NCBI GenBank assembly: GCA_016196035.1
Contig: JACPYM010000057.1
Coordinates: forward strand, 62,001 to 126,000
Length of the DNA: 64,000 nt
Origin: Acidobacteriota bacterium
GTDB lineage: Bacteria > Acidobacteriota > Blastocatellia > RBC074
Direction of reading: 5' to 3'
The notes below the pieces were generated by a model. It was not told where the DNA came from and ran no database searches. It saw only the letters and a list, made by a program, of their open reading frames with translations. Every line of letters starts with the position of its first letter. The first letter of the stretch is position 1. Shown piece after piece: positions 11,319 to 18,954 of the stretch. The translations under genes were made by a program, and so were the position numbers.

Positions 11319-12407
11319 ATGCGAAACAGCAACTTTGCAAACCTGGCGCGCCGCCGCTTCCTCTTCGGGATGGGCGCGAGCGCGGCACTGACAACCCTGA
11401 CCTCGCAGACCTTCTTTGCCCGCTCGCGCCAAGCAGGTGCACAACCTATCCTGATGGGCGCGGGTAATCACAAATACGAATGGGTGCGCGGTTGGGGCAA
11501 GCTGCCCGCCGGCATGAACTATGGCAGCACGCACGGCGCCGTGCAGGTAGACGCCAAGAACAACGTCTACGTCAACACCGACACCGAAAACGCCATCATC
11601 GTCTTTGACGAGAACGGCAAGTTCCTCCGCTCCTTCGGCAAGGAATGGAAAGCGGACAAGGACGGCAACGGCACGCACGGCATGCTGTTGCGCAAAGAGG
11701 GCGGCCAGGAATTCATCTATCTGACCAACCTCTACCGCCACGAATTCGCCAAGCTGACGCTGGCGGGCGAAGCCGTTCGGACCTTGGGCTGGCCGGAAAA
11801 ATCCGGCGTGTATCAAAGCAAAGATCAGTTCAAACCGACCGGCATCGCCGTCGCGCCCAACGGTGATTTTTATGTCACGGATGGCTACGGCCTGAATTAC
11901 ATCCATCGTTACAACGCGAAGGGCGAATACCTCAACACCTGGGGCGGCAAGGTCACGAAGGAAAACCCGAAAGAAAACGGCAAGTTCAACACGCCGCACG
12001 CCATCATCGTGGACTCGCGTACCAGCCCGGCCACGATCCTGGTCACGGATCGCGCCATGCATCGCCTGCAATGGTTCACGCTGGAGGGCAAACACGTCAA
12101 AACGCTGGACGGTTCGGAAAACGATTTTCTGCGCTTCCCGGCGACGCTGCACATCCGGGGCAATGATTTGGTGATCGGCGACCTGGCTGGCCGCGTGACG
12201 ATCCTGGACAAAGAGAACAAACTCGTCACCCATCTGGGCGATCAGATGGACACCAATTTGCGCCAGAAAAACACGCTCAAACCGGAACAGTGGATGGAAG
12301 GCAAATTCGCCTCGCCGCACGGGGTGACCTGGGACAATAAGGGCAACTTGTATGTCGAAGAGTGGATGCTGGCAGGGCGCGTGATTAAGTTGAGGCGAGT
12401 AAAATAA
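11319..12407 (+). CDS. Tat-exported NHL/six-bladed beta-propeller protein
   Basis: This 362-residue protein begins with a twin-arginine signal (ARRRFLFGMGASAAL...). The rest is repeated NHL-type blades, for example 'GAVQVDAKNNVYVNTDTENAIIVFDENGKFLRSFG', 'GIAVAPNGDFYVTDGYGLNYIHRYNAKGEYLNTWG' and 'PHGVTWDNKGNLYVEEWMLAGRVIKL'. The family resembles the lyase part of peptidyl-alpha-hydroxyglycine enzymes, but no enzyme activity can be claimed from sequence alone. An SD (TTGGAGAC) precedes the ATG. It probably shares a transcript with the OPT transporter and ends in an intrinsic terminator. Confidence 0.87.
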   Translation: MRNSNFANLARRRFLFGMGASAALTTLTSQTFFARSRQAGAQPILMGAGNHKYEWVRGWGKLPAGMNYGSTHGAVQVDAKNNVYVNTDTENAIIVFDENGKFLRSFGKEWKADKDGNGTHGMLLRKEGGQEFIYLTNLYRHEFAKLTLAGEAVRTLGWPEKSGVYQSKDQFKPTGIAVAPNGDFYVTDGYGLNYIHRYNAKGEYLNTWGGKVTKENPKENGKFNTPHAIIVDSRTSPATILVTDRAMHRLQWFTLEGKHVKTLDGSENDFLRFPATLHIRGNDLVIGDLAGRVTILDKENKLVTHLGDQMDTNLRQKNTLKPEQWMEGKFASPHGVTWDNKGNLYVEEWMLAGRVIKLRRVK

Positions 12408-12416
12408 TCACACGAA

Positions 12417-12446
12417 AGATGCGGTAAGCGAGTTCGCCGCATTTTT
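12417..12446 (+). terminator. Intrinsic terminator after the propeller gene
   Basis: ATGCGG and CCGCAT pair around a 12-nt loop and run directly into TTTTT, 10 bp after the stop codon. Confidence 0.65.
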
Positions 12447-12461
12447 CGTCCGGGGGCAAAT

Positions 12462-12755
12462 ATGAATTCTCAAAGTGGTACGCTTGAAATCACGGGGCTG
12501 AATCCAAAAATCTTGCAGGCGCTCGACCAGCGGGCAAAAGCATTTGGCACAACAGCAGAGGCTTATGTACGAACATTGATCGAACAGGATTCCGCCCAGT
12601 TCGACTTCACGCCGGAGCAGTTTGAAACGCTACGGCAGGAGGTTCTGTTTGGGGGTGAGCAAATCCGCCAGGGCCATTGCTCACCCTATGACACGGTTGA
12701 CGAAATGATGGATGAAATCGAAGCCACCATTCAAGTTCGACTCGCCAAGCAGTAA
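12462..12755 (+). CDS. Ribbon-helix-helix-type antitoxin
   Basis: This 97-residue acidic protein has an N-terminal strand ('GTLEITGLNPKILQALDQRAKAFGTTAEAYVRTLIE') typical of short RHH/FitA-like DNA-binding antitoxins. A C-terminal part rich in Glu/Asp likely wraps the toxin. The toxin gene begins 15 bp downstream with its own SD (GCGGAGCGG). The pair should be autoregulated as antitoxin plus complex. Confidence 0.8.
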   Translation: MNSQSGTLEITGLNPKILQALDQRAKAFGTTAEAYVRTLIEQDSAQFDFTPEQFETLRQEVLFGGEQIRQGHCSPYDTVDEMMDEIEATIQVRLAKQ

Positions 12756-12770
12756 TTGCGGAGCGGCTAC

Positions 12771-13067
12771 ATGAGCAAAGTCGTTATTTCTGAACCCGCT
12801 AAAGAAGACCTCTACCAAATTGCGGACTATGTTGCACAACATAGTCCGGCTGCCGCCCTGCAACTGATGAAAAAGTTTCGCAAGAAATTCAATATGCTGA
12901 CCAACTTTCCGCAGTTGGGCCGTGAACGCAATGACATCGCGATTGGGATTCGCTGTTTGGTCATGGACAACTATCTGATTTTCTATCAACCCTCTGACAA
13001 GATGATAGAAATCTGGCGTGTGCGTCACAGTGCGCAAGACCTAGCAAACTGGTTTTCCCAGCTTTGA
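12771..13067 (+). CDS. ParE/RelE superfamily toxin
   Basis: This 98-residue protein starts at ATG 12771, just after GGAGCGG. It shows the ParE/RelE pattern: 'VVISEPAKEDLYQIADYVAQHSPAAALQLMKKF', then 'LTNFPQLGRERNDIAIGIRCLVMDNYLIFYQPSDKMIEIWRVRHSAQDL'. The conserved Arg in the strand before 'YLIFY' and the 'VRH' near the end are typical. Family members either poison gyrase (ParE) or cleave mRNA on the ribosome (RelE). The sequence looks closer to ParE. Confidence 0.85.
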   Translation: MSKVVISEPAKEDLYQIADYVAQHSPAAALQLMKKFRKKFNMLTNFPQLGRERNDIAIGIRCLVMDNYLIFYQPSDKMIEIWRVRHSAQDLANWFSQL

Positions 13068-13098
13068 GAGAACAGCACCTTATTCTGCGTGAGGAACC

Positions 13099-14955
13099 AT
13101 GAATCATTCATTTATAAATCTGCTTACCATCATTCTCTCCATTGTTTGTTTTACACCTGTGTTAGCGCAACAACCAGCGCCAGTCGAATTCGCCGCCAGC
13201 GAACAAATGGTGCCCGTGCGCGATGGCGTCAAGCTTTACACCGTCATCTGCGCGCCGAAAAACCAGACGCAGCCGCTGCCTATTCTGATGACGCGCACGC
13301 CGTATGGTTCCAACCCGGGGCGGTGTCGCAATCTTCCCTTCGCCAATAAAGAGTTGGTCGCCGACGGTTACATCTTCGTCAACCAGGACATTCGCGGGAA
13401 ATACAAATCCGAAGGCGATTTCATGATGAATCGCCCCGCCTTGACCACACGTGACAAGAACGACACCAAGGCCGTGGACGAAAGCAGCGATACTTACGAC
13501 GCGATTGATTGGCTGGTCAAAAACATTCCGAACAACAACGGGCGCGTCGGCATCTTCGGCGTTTCCTATCCCGGCTGGCTCTCGGTCGTGCCGCTGCTCG
13601 AACCACATCCCGCGCTCAAAGCGCTGTCGCCACAGGCCGCAATGAACGACACCTGGATGGGCGACGACTTCTTTCATCAAGGCGGTTTTCGGCTGGCGTA
13701 TGGCTATGAATACGTTTACGGCGTCGAGAATACTAAAGGCGGCGACGATCCGACCTTCAATACCTACGACATGTACGAGTGGTATTTGAAGCAGGGCGCG
13801 CTCTCAAATTTCTTCTCGACGCGGCTGCCCACATGGAAAGCCTTTATCGAACATCCGAGTTATGACGCCTACTGGCAGGCGCGTTCGGCGGTGTTGTATT
13901 TGAAAGACGTGACCGTGCCGACGCTGCATGTCGCGGGCTGGTTCGATCAGGAAGATTTTTATGGGCCGATGAAGGCGTACAGCAAACTTGAACAGAACGA
14001 CAAACAACACATGAACTACCTCGTCGCCGGCCCCTGGAATCACGGCGGCTGGCGCGGCGGTGCGGGCGATAAGCTCGGCAACATCGAATTCAACAAACAA
14101 GCCACCGGGCAATACTTCCGCGAAAAGATCGAAGCGCCGTTTTTCGCCTACCACCTGCACGGCAAAGGCACGGGCCAATTCCCCGAAGCGCAGACTTTCC
14201 AAACCGGCAGCAACGAGTGGAAGAGTTACGATCAATGGCCGCCCGCGAACCTGACGACGACGCGCAATCTGTACTTTCACGCCAATGGCAAGCTGTCTTT
14301 CGACGCGCCCCCAGAGATGGATAAAGCTACAGGCGACAAGGCGTTCGACAGTTACATCAGCGACCCGAAACATCCCGTGCCCTATCGCAAACGTCCGATT
14401 GAACCGACTTATTTCCGCAAAGGCTCTGGCTGGTCGGTTTGGCTAACAGAAGACCAACGGTTCGCCGATGGCCGTCCCGATGTGCTGACGTGGGAGACGG
14501 ACACATTGCAACAGGATGTCACCGTCAGCGGCGAAATCACCGCGCAACTTTTCGCCGCGACCTCTGGCACCGACAGCGATTGGATCGTCAAGCTGATTGA
14601 TGTCTATCCCGAAGACCTCGCCGACAATTTCAAAATGGGCGGCTATCAATTCATGCTGGCGGGCGAGGTCATGCGCGGGCGCTATTACAAAGGCTTCGAC
14701 AAACCGCAGCCGCTGGTGCCGAATAAGCCGGCAGAGTTCAACGTCTATCTGATCCACAAAGATCACAGTTTCAAAAAGGGCCACAAGATCATGGTGCAGG
14801 TACAAAGCACCTGGTTCCCCGTGATTGATCGCAATCCGCAAAAGTACGTCGAGAATATCTTCAAGGCGACCGATGCCGATTACATCGCGGCCACGCAGCG
14901 GATTTACCGGTCGAAGGCGCTGGCTTCGCACCTCAAGTTGCCGGTGGTAAAGTGA
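13099..14955 (+). CDS. CocE/NonD family alpha/beta hydrolase, secreted
   Basis: This is a 618-residue protein with a cleavable signal peptide (FINLLTIILSIVCFTPVLAQ). The CocE/X-Pro dipeptidyl-peptidase domain spans about residues 35-380. The catalytic triad is likely Ser156 in FGVSYPGW, Asp283 in GWFDQED and His315 in PWNHGG. The C-terminal beta-sandwich (about 420-610) is typical of the family. Members hydrolyse ester or amide bonds such as glutaryl-7-ACA, cocaine or peptide prolines. This one is probably a periplasmic peptidase or esterase. Its stop lies 23 bp before the chosen start of the Uma2 gene. Confidence 0.92.
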   Translation: MNHSFINLLTIILSIVCFTPVLAQQPAPVEFAASEQMVPVRDGVKLYTVICAPKNQTQPLPILMTRTPYGSNPGRCRNLPFANKELVADGYIFVNQDIRGKYKSEGDFMMNRPALTTRDKNDTKAVDESSDTYDAIDWLVKNIPNNNGRVGIFGVSYPGWLSVVPLLEPHPALKALSPQAAMNDTWMGDDFFHQGGFRLAYGYEYVYGVENTKGGDDPTFNTYDMYEWYLKQGALSNFFSTRLPTWKAFIEHPSYDAYWQARSAVLYLKDVTVPTLHVAGWFDQEDFYGPMKAYSKLEQNDKQHMNYLVAGPWNHGGWRGGAGDKLGNIEFNKQATGQYFREKIEAPFFAYHLHGKGTGQFPEAQTFQTGSNEWKSYDQWPPANLTTTRNLYFHANGKLSFDAPPEMDKATGDKAFDSYISDPKHPVPYRKRPIEPTYFRKGSGWSVWLTEDQRFADGRPDVLTWETDTLQQDVTVSGEITAQLFAATSGTDSDWIVKLIDVYPEDLADNFKMGGYQFMLAGEVMRGRYYKGFDKPQPLVPNKPAEFNVYLIHKDHSFKKGHKIMVQVQSTWFPVIDRNPQKYVENIFKATDADYIAATQRIYRSKALASHLKLPVVK

Positions 14956-14978
14956 AGCGGGATTTACGCGGAGGAATT

Positions 14979-15566
14979 ATGTCAACTTCAGTTCAGCTTA
15001 TGTCCACATCAGTTCAACCCGCTTACTATCACTTCACGGTAGCGGATTATCACCGCATGCTTGAAACAGGTGTGCTCAACGAAGACAGCCGGGTTGAGTT
15101 ACTGAATGGGAGGATCATCGAAATGTCACCAATCGGCAAACGCCATACAGCCAAGGTAAAAAGACTGAATAAACTACTTGGTCGAAAACTCGATCCGTCG
15201 CTGCTGATTGGCATCCAAGATCCGATTCAGTTAGACGATTATTCCGAACCACAGCCTGACATTTCGGTACTTAAGCCACAGGATGATTTTTATGAAAGCC
15301 ATCATCCGCTGCCTGCCGACGTTTTGTTTTTGATCGAAGTTGCCGATAGCTCAGTCATGGTTGATCGCGAGGTCAAACTGCCCGCCTATGCCCTTGCCGG
15401 CGTTGCTGAAGTGTGGCTGGTGGACTTGACCAAAGATCGGATTGAAGTGCATTCCAAGCCACACAATGGCATCTATCAGGAAGTTCACATTGTGCAACGC
15501 GGACAAGCAATCATCTCAACAAGCTTGCCACAGCTTGAGCTGAAAGCTGACGACATTCTGGGTTAG
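14979..15566 (+). CDS. Uma2 family endonuclease-like protein (DUF820), second copy
   Basis: The ATG at 14979 has a perfect GGAGGAATT SD and gives 195 residues. An earlier ATG at 14952 overlapping the hydrolase stop is less likely. Uma2 motifs are 'PDISVLKPQDDFY', 'PADVLFLIEVADSS' and 'LPAYALAGVAEVWLVDLTKDRIEVHSKP'. The first seven codons are tandemly duplicated (MSTSVQL-MSTSVQP), so there are two consecutive possible starts. The biochemical role of the family is unproven. It may be read through from the upstream hydrolase gene. Confidence 0.88.
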   Translation: MSTSVQLMSTSVQPAYYHFTVADYHRMLETGVLNEDSRVELLNGRIIEMSPIGKRHTAKVKRLNKLLGRKLDPSLLIGIQDPIQLDDYSEPQPDISVLKPQDDFYESHHPLPADVLFLIEVADSSVMVDREVKLPAYALAGVAEVWLVDLTKDRIEVHSKPHNGIYQEVHIVQRGQAIISTSLPQLELKADDILG

Positions 15567-15571
15567 CCGCA

Positions 15572-16387
15572 ATGCTGCACACGCTCTGGCTTCTGCTCTC
15601 GACCATCGCCCTGCGCCCCTACGTCTTTGTCTTCCTCGCCTTTTATCTCGCCATCGCCATCACGCACATGGGCTGGAAGCGTACCGCCGTTTACACCGTG
15701 CTCGCCTATTTGCTGGCGTGGCTGAGCGAGTGGAGTTCCGCTGTCGCCGACATCGGCATCCCCTTCGGCATTTACAAATACATCAACACGACGGCTGACC
15801 GCGAATTGTGGGTTGCGGGTGTGCCCTTCATGGATTCGCTCTCGTTCTCCTTTCTCTCGTACCTCAGTTGGGAAGTCGCGATTTTGCTGCTGGGGGAATT
15901 GCCGATCAGCCGCCGCAATGTACAGATTGTCAACCGGGACGCAATCCGTCACGGCTGGCCCGTGACCTTATTGGCGGCGTTCCTGATGACCTATCTCGAC
16001 ATCGTGATTGACCCGCTGACCATTCAGGGCGAGAAATGGTTTCTGGGCAAGCTTTACTACTACCCTGACGGCGGCATCTATTTCGGCATCACGCTCGCCA
16101 ATTTCGCGGGCTGGTTTCTGCTTTGCGCGGCGATCCTGCACCTGTATGGCTGGCTGGAACGAACGCTGCTGGCGCACTGGGGCTGGGAAGGCGTGCGCGC
16201 GTATCCGTTCAAAGCGCTGGGTGCCGTCGGCCTTTATTTCGGCGTCTTGGGGTTCAATCTCTTTATGACCGTTTGGATTGGCGATTTGAGACTGGCCATG
16301 GTGGATTGTTTTCTGGTCTTGCCGCTGCTGGTGATGTTGGCGCTGGCCGTCCGGCGCTCTTCTTACGCGCCGCCTGTGCTGCCGTAA
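15572..16387 (+). CDS. Carotenoid biosynthesis protein, CruF-like (DUF422)
   Basis: This is a 271-residue multi-pass membrane protein with about eight hydrophobic segments. It has the DUF422 signatures 'AYLLAWLSEWSSAVADIGIPFGIYKY', 'GVPFMDSLSFSFLSYLSWEVA', 'AFLMTYLDIVIDPLTIQGEKWFLGKLYYYPDGGIYFGI' and 'NFAGWFL'. In characterised members this is the gamma-carotene 1',2'-hydratase (CruF) that adds water to an acyclic carotenoid end. The acidic residues in SEW, DSL and DIVIDP are the probable catalytic or metal sites. No other carotenoid gene is nearby. It starts 5 bp after the Uma2 stop with little SD, so translation may depend on coupling. Confidence 0.88.
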   Translation: MLHTLWLLLSTIALRPYVFVFLAFYLAIAITHMGWKRTAVYTVLAYLLAWLSEWSSAVADIGIPFGIYKYINTTADRELWVAGVPFMDSLSFSFLSYLSWEVAILLLGELPISRRNVQIVNRDAIRHGWPVTLLAAFLMTYLDIVIDPLTIQGEKWFLGKLYYYPDGGIYFGITLANFAGWFLLCAAILHLYGWLERTLLAHWGWEGVRAYPFKALGAVGLYFGVLGFNLFMTVWIGDLRLAMVDCFLVLPLLVMLALAVRRSSYAPPVLP

Positions 16388-16474
16388 TCAAACATCAGCA
16401 GAACCCTGGATTCGGCGTTGGCGTAGTCTGGTCGCACAGCAAGATCATCAACATCATTCAGACGAGGTTCAAGC

Positions 16475-17074
16475 ATGTTTTGTCCTAGTTGTGGAGCGGA
16501 AGAACGGCAGCGCGGCCAATTTTGCCGCGCCTGCGGTACGGATTTGCGGACGGTGCGCACCGTCCTGGAAAAGCCTGATGCCATCACAGCTTCGGCGGTT
16601 TCGGCACGTCAGGAAATCGGGCGCGCGCTGGCGGATCGCATCCGCGCCGTTGATTCGGCGGATGAACTCAGTGTGGTTGCTGAAGATGTCTTGCCTGAAA
16701 TTGAAAAGTTTCTCGAATCGCCGGAAGAGAAACGGTTGCGCCGCATGCGCGCCGGGCTGTTGACTGCCGCCATCGGGTTGGGCGCTGCGCTGGCGTTTTC
16801 AGTGGTGGCGTTGAGCATTGATCACGGGTTATTTGTGGTAGCGGCACTGGGCGTAACCACGTTCTTTTTGGGCTTGGGGCTGATGTTCAACGGCAGGTAT
16901 TTGACGCTGCCACCACAAACCATCACGGACCACACGACCGACCGCTTGGCGCAAAAGGCTGCCGAGCAATTGCCGGAAATTACCCCGCGCGATTTGAACC
17001 CGGCGTCCGCTGAAGCTTTCGCACAGACCATCACCGAACATACGACCCACGAATTGGCGAATAACAAAAGGTAA
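16475..17074 (+). CDS. Zinc-ribbon membrane protein of unknown function
   Basis: This 199-residue protein starts with a double-CxxC zinc ribbon (MFCPSCGAEERQRGQFCRACG; Cys3, Cys6, Cys17, Cys20). An amphipathic helix with a low-complexity character (about 45-90) follows, then two adjacent membrane helices (about 92-135). The polar C-terminal tail repeats 'TITDHTTDRLA' and 'TITEHTTHELA'. The repeated 'TIT[DE]HTT' suggests a short internal duplication. The SD is GAGG, weakly spaced. I recognise no function. It belongs with the several zinc-ribbon/TM proteins of this window (6641, 35097). Confidence 0.75.
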   Translation: MFCPSCGAEERQRGQFCRACGTDLRTVRTVLEKPDAITASAVSARQEIGRALADRIRAVDSADELSVVAEDVLPEIEKFLESPEEKRLRRMRAGLLTAAIGLGAALAFSVVALSIDHGLFVVAALGVTTFFLGLGLMFNGRYLTLPPQTITDHTTDRLAQKAAEQLPEITPRDLNPASAEAFAQTITEHTTHELANNKR

Positions 17075-17092
17075 GGCGCCGTTTGCGGAGGC

Positions 17093-17497
17093 TTATTTCG
17101 ATTTGGCGGCAGCCAGCCCGTGACCGCCGATAGGTTCCGTTACCGTGCTATCGCTAAAGCCCGCGATCAGCGGTCTCCCTTTCTGAATGGCTTCCTTCAC
17201 CGAGGGCAGCGACAGCGAAGCTTTATGGCTTTGCTCGCTGTCCCAAACTTCCGTAATCCAAAGCGCGTTGGCATCCGCCGGGTCTTTGGCGACGATGTAG
17301 CTAAGACAGCCGGGCATACCCGCCACACCTTCGAGCAAGATGGCGATGAGGGCCTCGCGCTTCCCCGCCACCGCCGTCATTTTTCCGATCAAGCCATACA
17401 TCGGTTGTGTCCCTTTCGACAAAGCATCGCTGGGGTTCATTGCAGCCAACGCCGCAGCCCCAGTGATTGCAATAAATTCGCGTCGTTCGATATTCAT
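17093..17497 (-). CDS. Antibiotic biosynthesis monooxygenase (ABM)-like protein with Tat-like leader
   Basis: The ATG at 17497 gives 134 residues. The N terminus (ERREFIAITGAAALAAMNPSDALS) looks like a twin-arginine or lipid-anchoring leader. The remainder is a dimeric alpha/beta barrel of the ABM/YgiN type: 'YGLIGKMTAVAGKREALIAILLEGVAGMPGCLSYIVAKDPADANALWITEVWDSEQSHKASL'. Family members include quinol monooxygenases. The gene begins 13 bp after the R' end of an attC-like site, as cassette genes often do. No attC-like site follows it, because the convergent zinc-ribbon gene ends 18 bp away. Confidence 0.85.
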   Translation of the reverse strand: MNIERREFIAITGAAALAAMNPSDALSKGTQPMYGLIGKMTAVAGKREALIAILLEGVAGMPGCLSYIVAKDPADANALWITEVWDSEQSHKASLSLPSVKEAIQKGRPLIAGFSDSTVTEPIGGHGLAAAKSK

Positions 17498-17509
17498 ATT
17501 CAACTGCCT

Positions 17510-17599
17510 GTCTAACGCCGCGCATCAGCGGGCGCGCACCGAATCTCAGGTTCAACGGCCAAGTTATCTTGCGCGCTCCGTTGCATGCGTTTGTTAGGC
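17510..17599 (-). other. attC-like recombination site (integron cassette)
   Basis: Read on the minus strand, this 90-bp site starts with R'' GCCTAAC (fits RYYYAAC) and ends with R' GTTAGAC (fits GTTRRRY). The outer arms pair well: AAACGCATGCAACGGAGCGCGC with its partner GCGCGCCCGCTGATGCGCGGC. One unpaired A in the 5' arm (CGG-A-GCGCGC against CGG-GCGCGC) is the extrahelical base that integrases use to choose the strand. R'' contains the TAA stop codon of the VOC gene, a normal arrangement for compact cassettes. No integrase gene is in the window. Confidence 0.72.
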
Positions 17600-17965
17600 T
17601 TCGATGTCTTGGCCGAAGATAATAGAAATGCCGTTCGGGTCGCGAATGCTGAAATCACGGACACCATAAGGCCTGTCTCCGGGTTCTGTGGTGATCTCTG
17701 CGCCTCGTTCTCGAACTTCCCTATGACAGGCGTCAACGTCGCGAACCCACTGAAACAAGTGCACGCCACTTGGACTCCCATTGCTCTTAACAAAATGAAT
17801 TGCGGAGTTGTCCCGCCATACGATCGCGTAGTCTTGGTTTCCGAAATCCGAAATGAACCCCAAGACATCTCTGTAGTACTTTGCCGCCGCCTCAACGTCA
17901 GGAACGTGCAGCACCGGCGCACCTTGTATGAACTGGGCCGGATTTGCGGATGGATAATTTGGCAT
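17594..17965 (-). CDS. VOC family (glyoxalase/bleomycin-resistance) protein, probable cassette gene
   Basis: This 123-residue protein is a single VOC module with paired beta-alpha-beta-beta-beta units: 'APVLHVPDVEAAAKYYRDVLGFISDFGNQDYAIVWRDNSAIHFVKS' and 'FQWVRDVDACHREVRERGAEITTEPGDRPYGVRDFSIRDPNGISIIFGQD'. VOC proteins bind a metal between the two halves and include glyoxalases, dioxygenases and antibiotic-binding proteins; single-domain forms are dimers. A strong SD (AAGGAGAGG) precedes the ATG. Its stop is embedded in the attC-like site. VOC genes are frequent integron passengers. Confidence 0.88.
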   Translation of the reverse strand: MPNYPSANPAQFIQGAPVLHVPDVEAAAKYYRDVLGFISDFGNQDYAIVWRDNSAIHFVKSNGSPSGVHLFQWVRDVDACHREVRERGAEITTEPGDRPYGVRDFSIRDPNGISIIFGQDIEA

Positions 17966-18014
17966 CGCTTCCTCTCCTTAAGTGTTTCACGCCGAACTAT
18001 GTTGATGACCGGCG

Positions 18015-18833
18015 TTAGTCCAACAAATCCGGCTGCTCACGCACAATCCGCCCATACAACGGCTGAAACTGGAACCAGCCCGCCAATTGGCTCCCAACCT
18101 GACCATGCGTCTTCTTGGCCTGTTCGTGCTCAATCAGGATTGGCTCGCCAGCGGCTTGGGCCAATAGTTGCGCCTGGCAACTGCGCTCCATCGTGATGAA
18201 CCACCAGGCGGCTTCGTCTACGGATTGGCCGACCGTCAGCAGGCCGTGATTGCGCAGGATGACGGCTTTGTGATCGCCGAGCGCCTGGCCGATGCGCTGC
18301 CCTTCTTCGAGATCAAGCACGACACCCGTGTAATCGTTGAAGATGCCGTGGTCTTCGTAAAAGGCGCAGGCGTCCTGCGTCAGCGGGTCGAGGTGACGGC
18401 CCAGTGCCGACCAGGCTTTGCCATACATCGAATGCGCGTGGGCGGCAGCGGCGACATCGGGACGCGCGGCGTGCACTTGCGAATGAATGGCGAACGCGGC
18501 GGCGTTGACCGGATAGCCGCCTTCGACGACTTCGCCTTTGTGATTAACGAGGACCAAGTCTGAAACACGAATTTGGCTGAAATCTACGCCAAAGGGATTG
18601 ACCCAGAAATGATCTTTACGTTCAGGGTCGCGGGCGGTGATGTGCCCGGCGACGCCTTCGTCAAAGCCGAATTTGGAGAAGAGACGAAAGGCGGCGGCCA
18701 GCCGTTGCTTGCAATACAAACGCGCCTCTTCGGTATTGGCGAAGCTGGGCGGTTGCGGGATGTTCAGCCGGGTTTCCGGCGCTTTCATAAATTTGTCAGT
18801 TTGTGTTTCGACTTGGGCAGCTTGGGATTCCAT
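18015..18833 (-). CDS. Class II aldolase/adducin family protein
   Basis: The ATG at 18833 gives 272 residues; a TTG two codons earlier is an alternative. The class II aldolase fold is clear: 'GFDEGVAGHITARDP', metal-binding histidines in 'AARPDVAAAAHAHSMYGKAWSALG', a third His in 'VILRNHGLLTVGQSVDEAAWWF', and Glu in 'FAIHSQ'/'YEDHG' regions. Members are zinc-dependent sugar-phosphate aldolases or epimerases, while many 270-residue forms of this type are uncharacterised. An ACGCCG/CGGCGT hairpin (17989-18015) follows the stop and may terminate it. Confidence 0.9.
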   Translation of the reverse strand: MESQAAQVETQTDKFMKAPETRLNIPQPPSFANTEEARLYCKQRLAAAFRLFSKFGFDEGVAGHITARDPERKDHFWVNPFGVDFSQIRVSDLVLVNHKGEVVEGGYPVNAAAFAIHSQVHAARPDVAAAAHAHSMYGKAWSALGRHLDPLTQDACAFYEDHGIFNDYTGVVLDLEEGQRIGQALGDHKAVILRNHGLLTVGQSVDEAAWWFITMERSCQAQLLAQAAGEPILIEHEQAKKTHGQVGSQLAGWFQFQPLYGRIVREQPDLLD

Positions 18834-18850
18834 AACCAATCATCCTCAAA

Positions 18851-18954
18851 GGTGCAACCGACTGCCAGCCGGTTGCGGTTTGCCAATCATACATAGTGGC
18901 CGTCAGAAAAAAGCTCGGCCAATTCAGCAGCCGGCTGGCAGCCGACTGTACACC
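18851..18954. repeat. Inverted repeat element (CGGCTGCCAGCCGG type)
   Basis: The left arm (18851-18876, GGTGCAACCGACTGCCAGCC...) and right arm (18927-18954, whose complement begins GGTGTACAGTCGGCTGCCAGCC) form an imperfect palindrome. It fills the space between the aldolase and LOG genes. The right end abuts the TAG stop codon of the LOG gene. It is likely a non-coding palindromic repeat of REP/MITE type. Confidence 0.65.

Noticed and set aside
11280-12320. A 346-residue minus-strand frame antisense to the beta-propeller gene
   Set aside because: It is antisense composition; the plus-strand protein has a Tat signal, an SD and NHL repeats.
17989-18015. Second attC-like site near the VOC start
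   Set aside because: Only GTTCGGC and a 6-bp stem are found and the span is 27 bp, too short for attC; it is better seen as a small hairpin after the aldolase gene.
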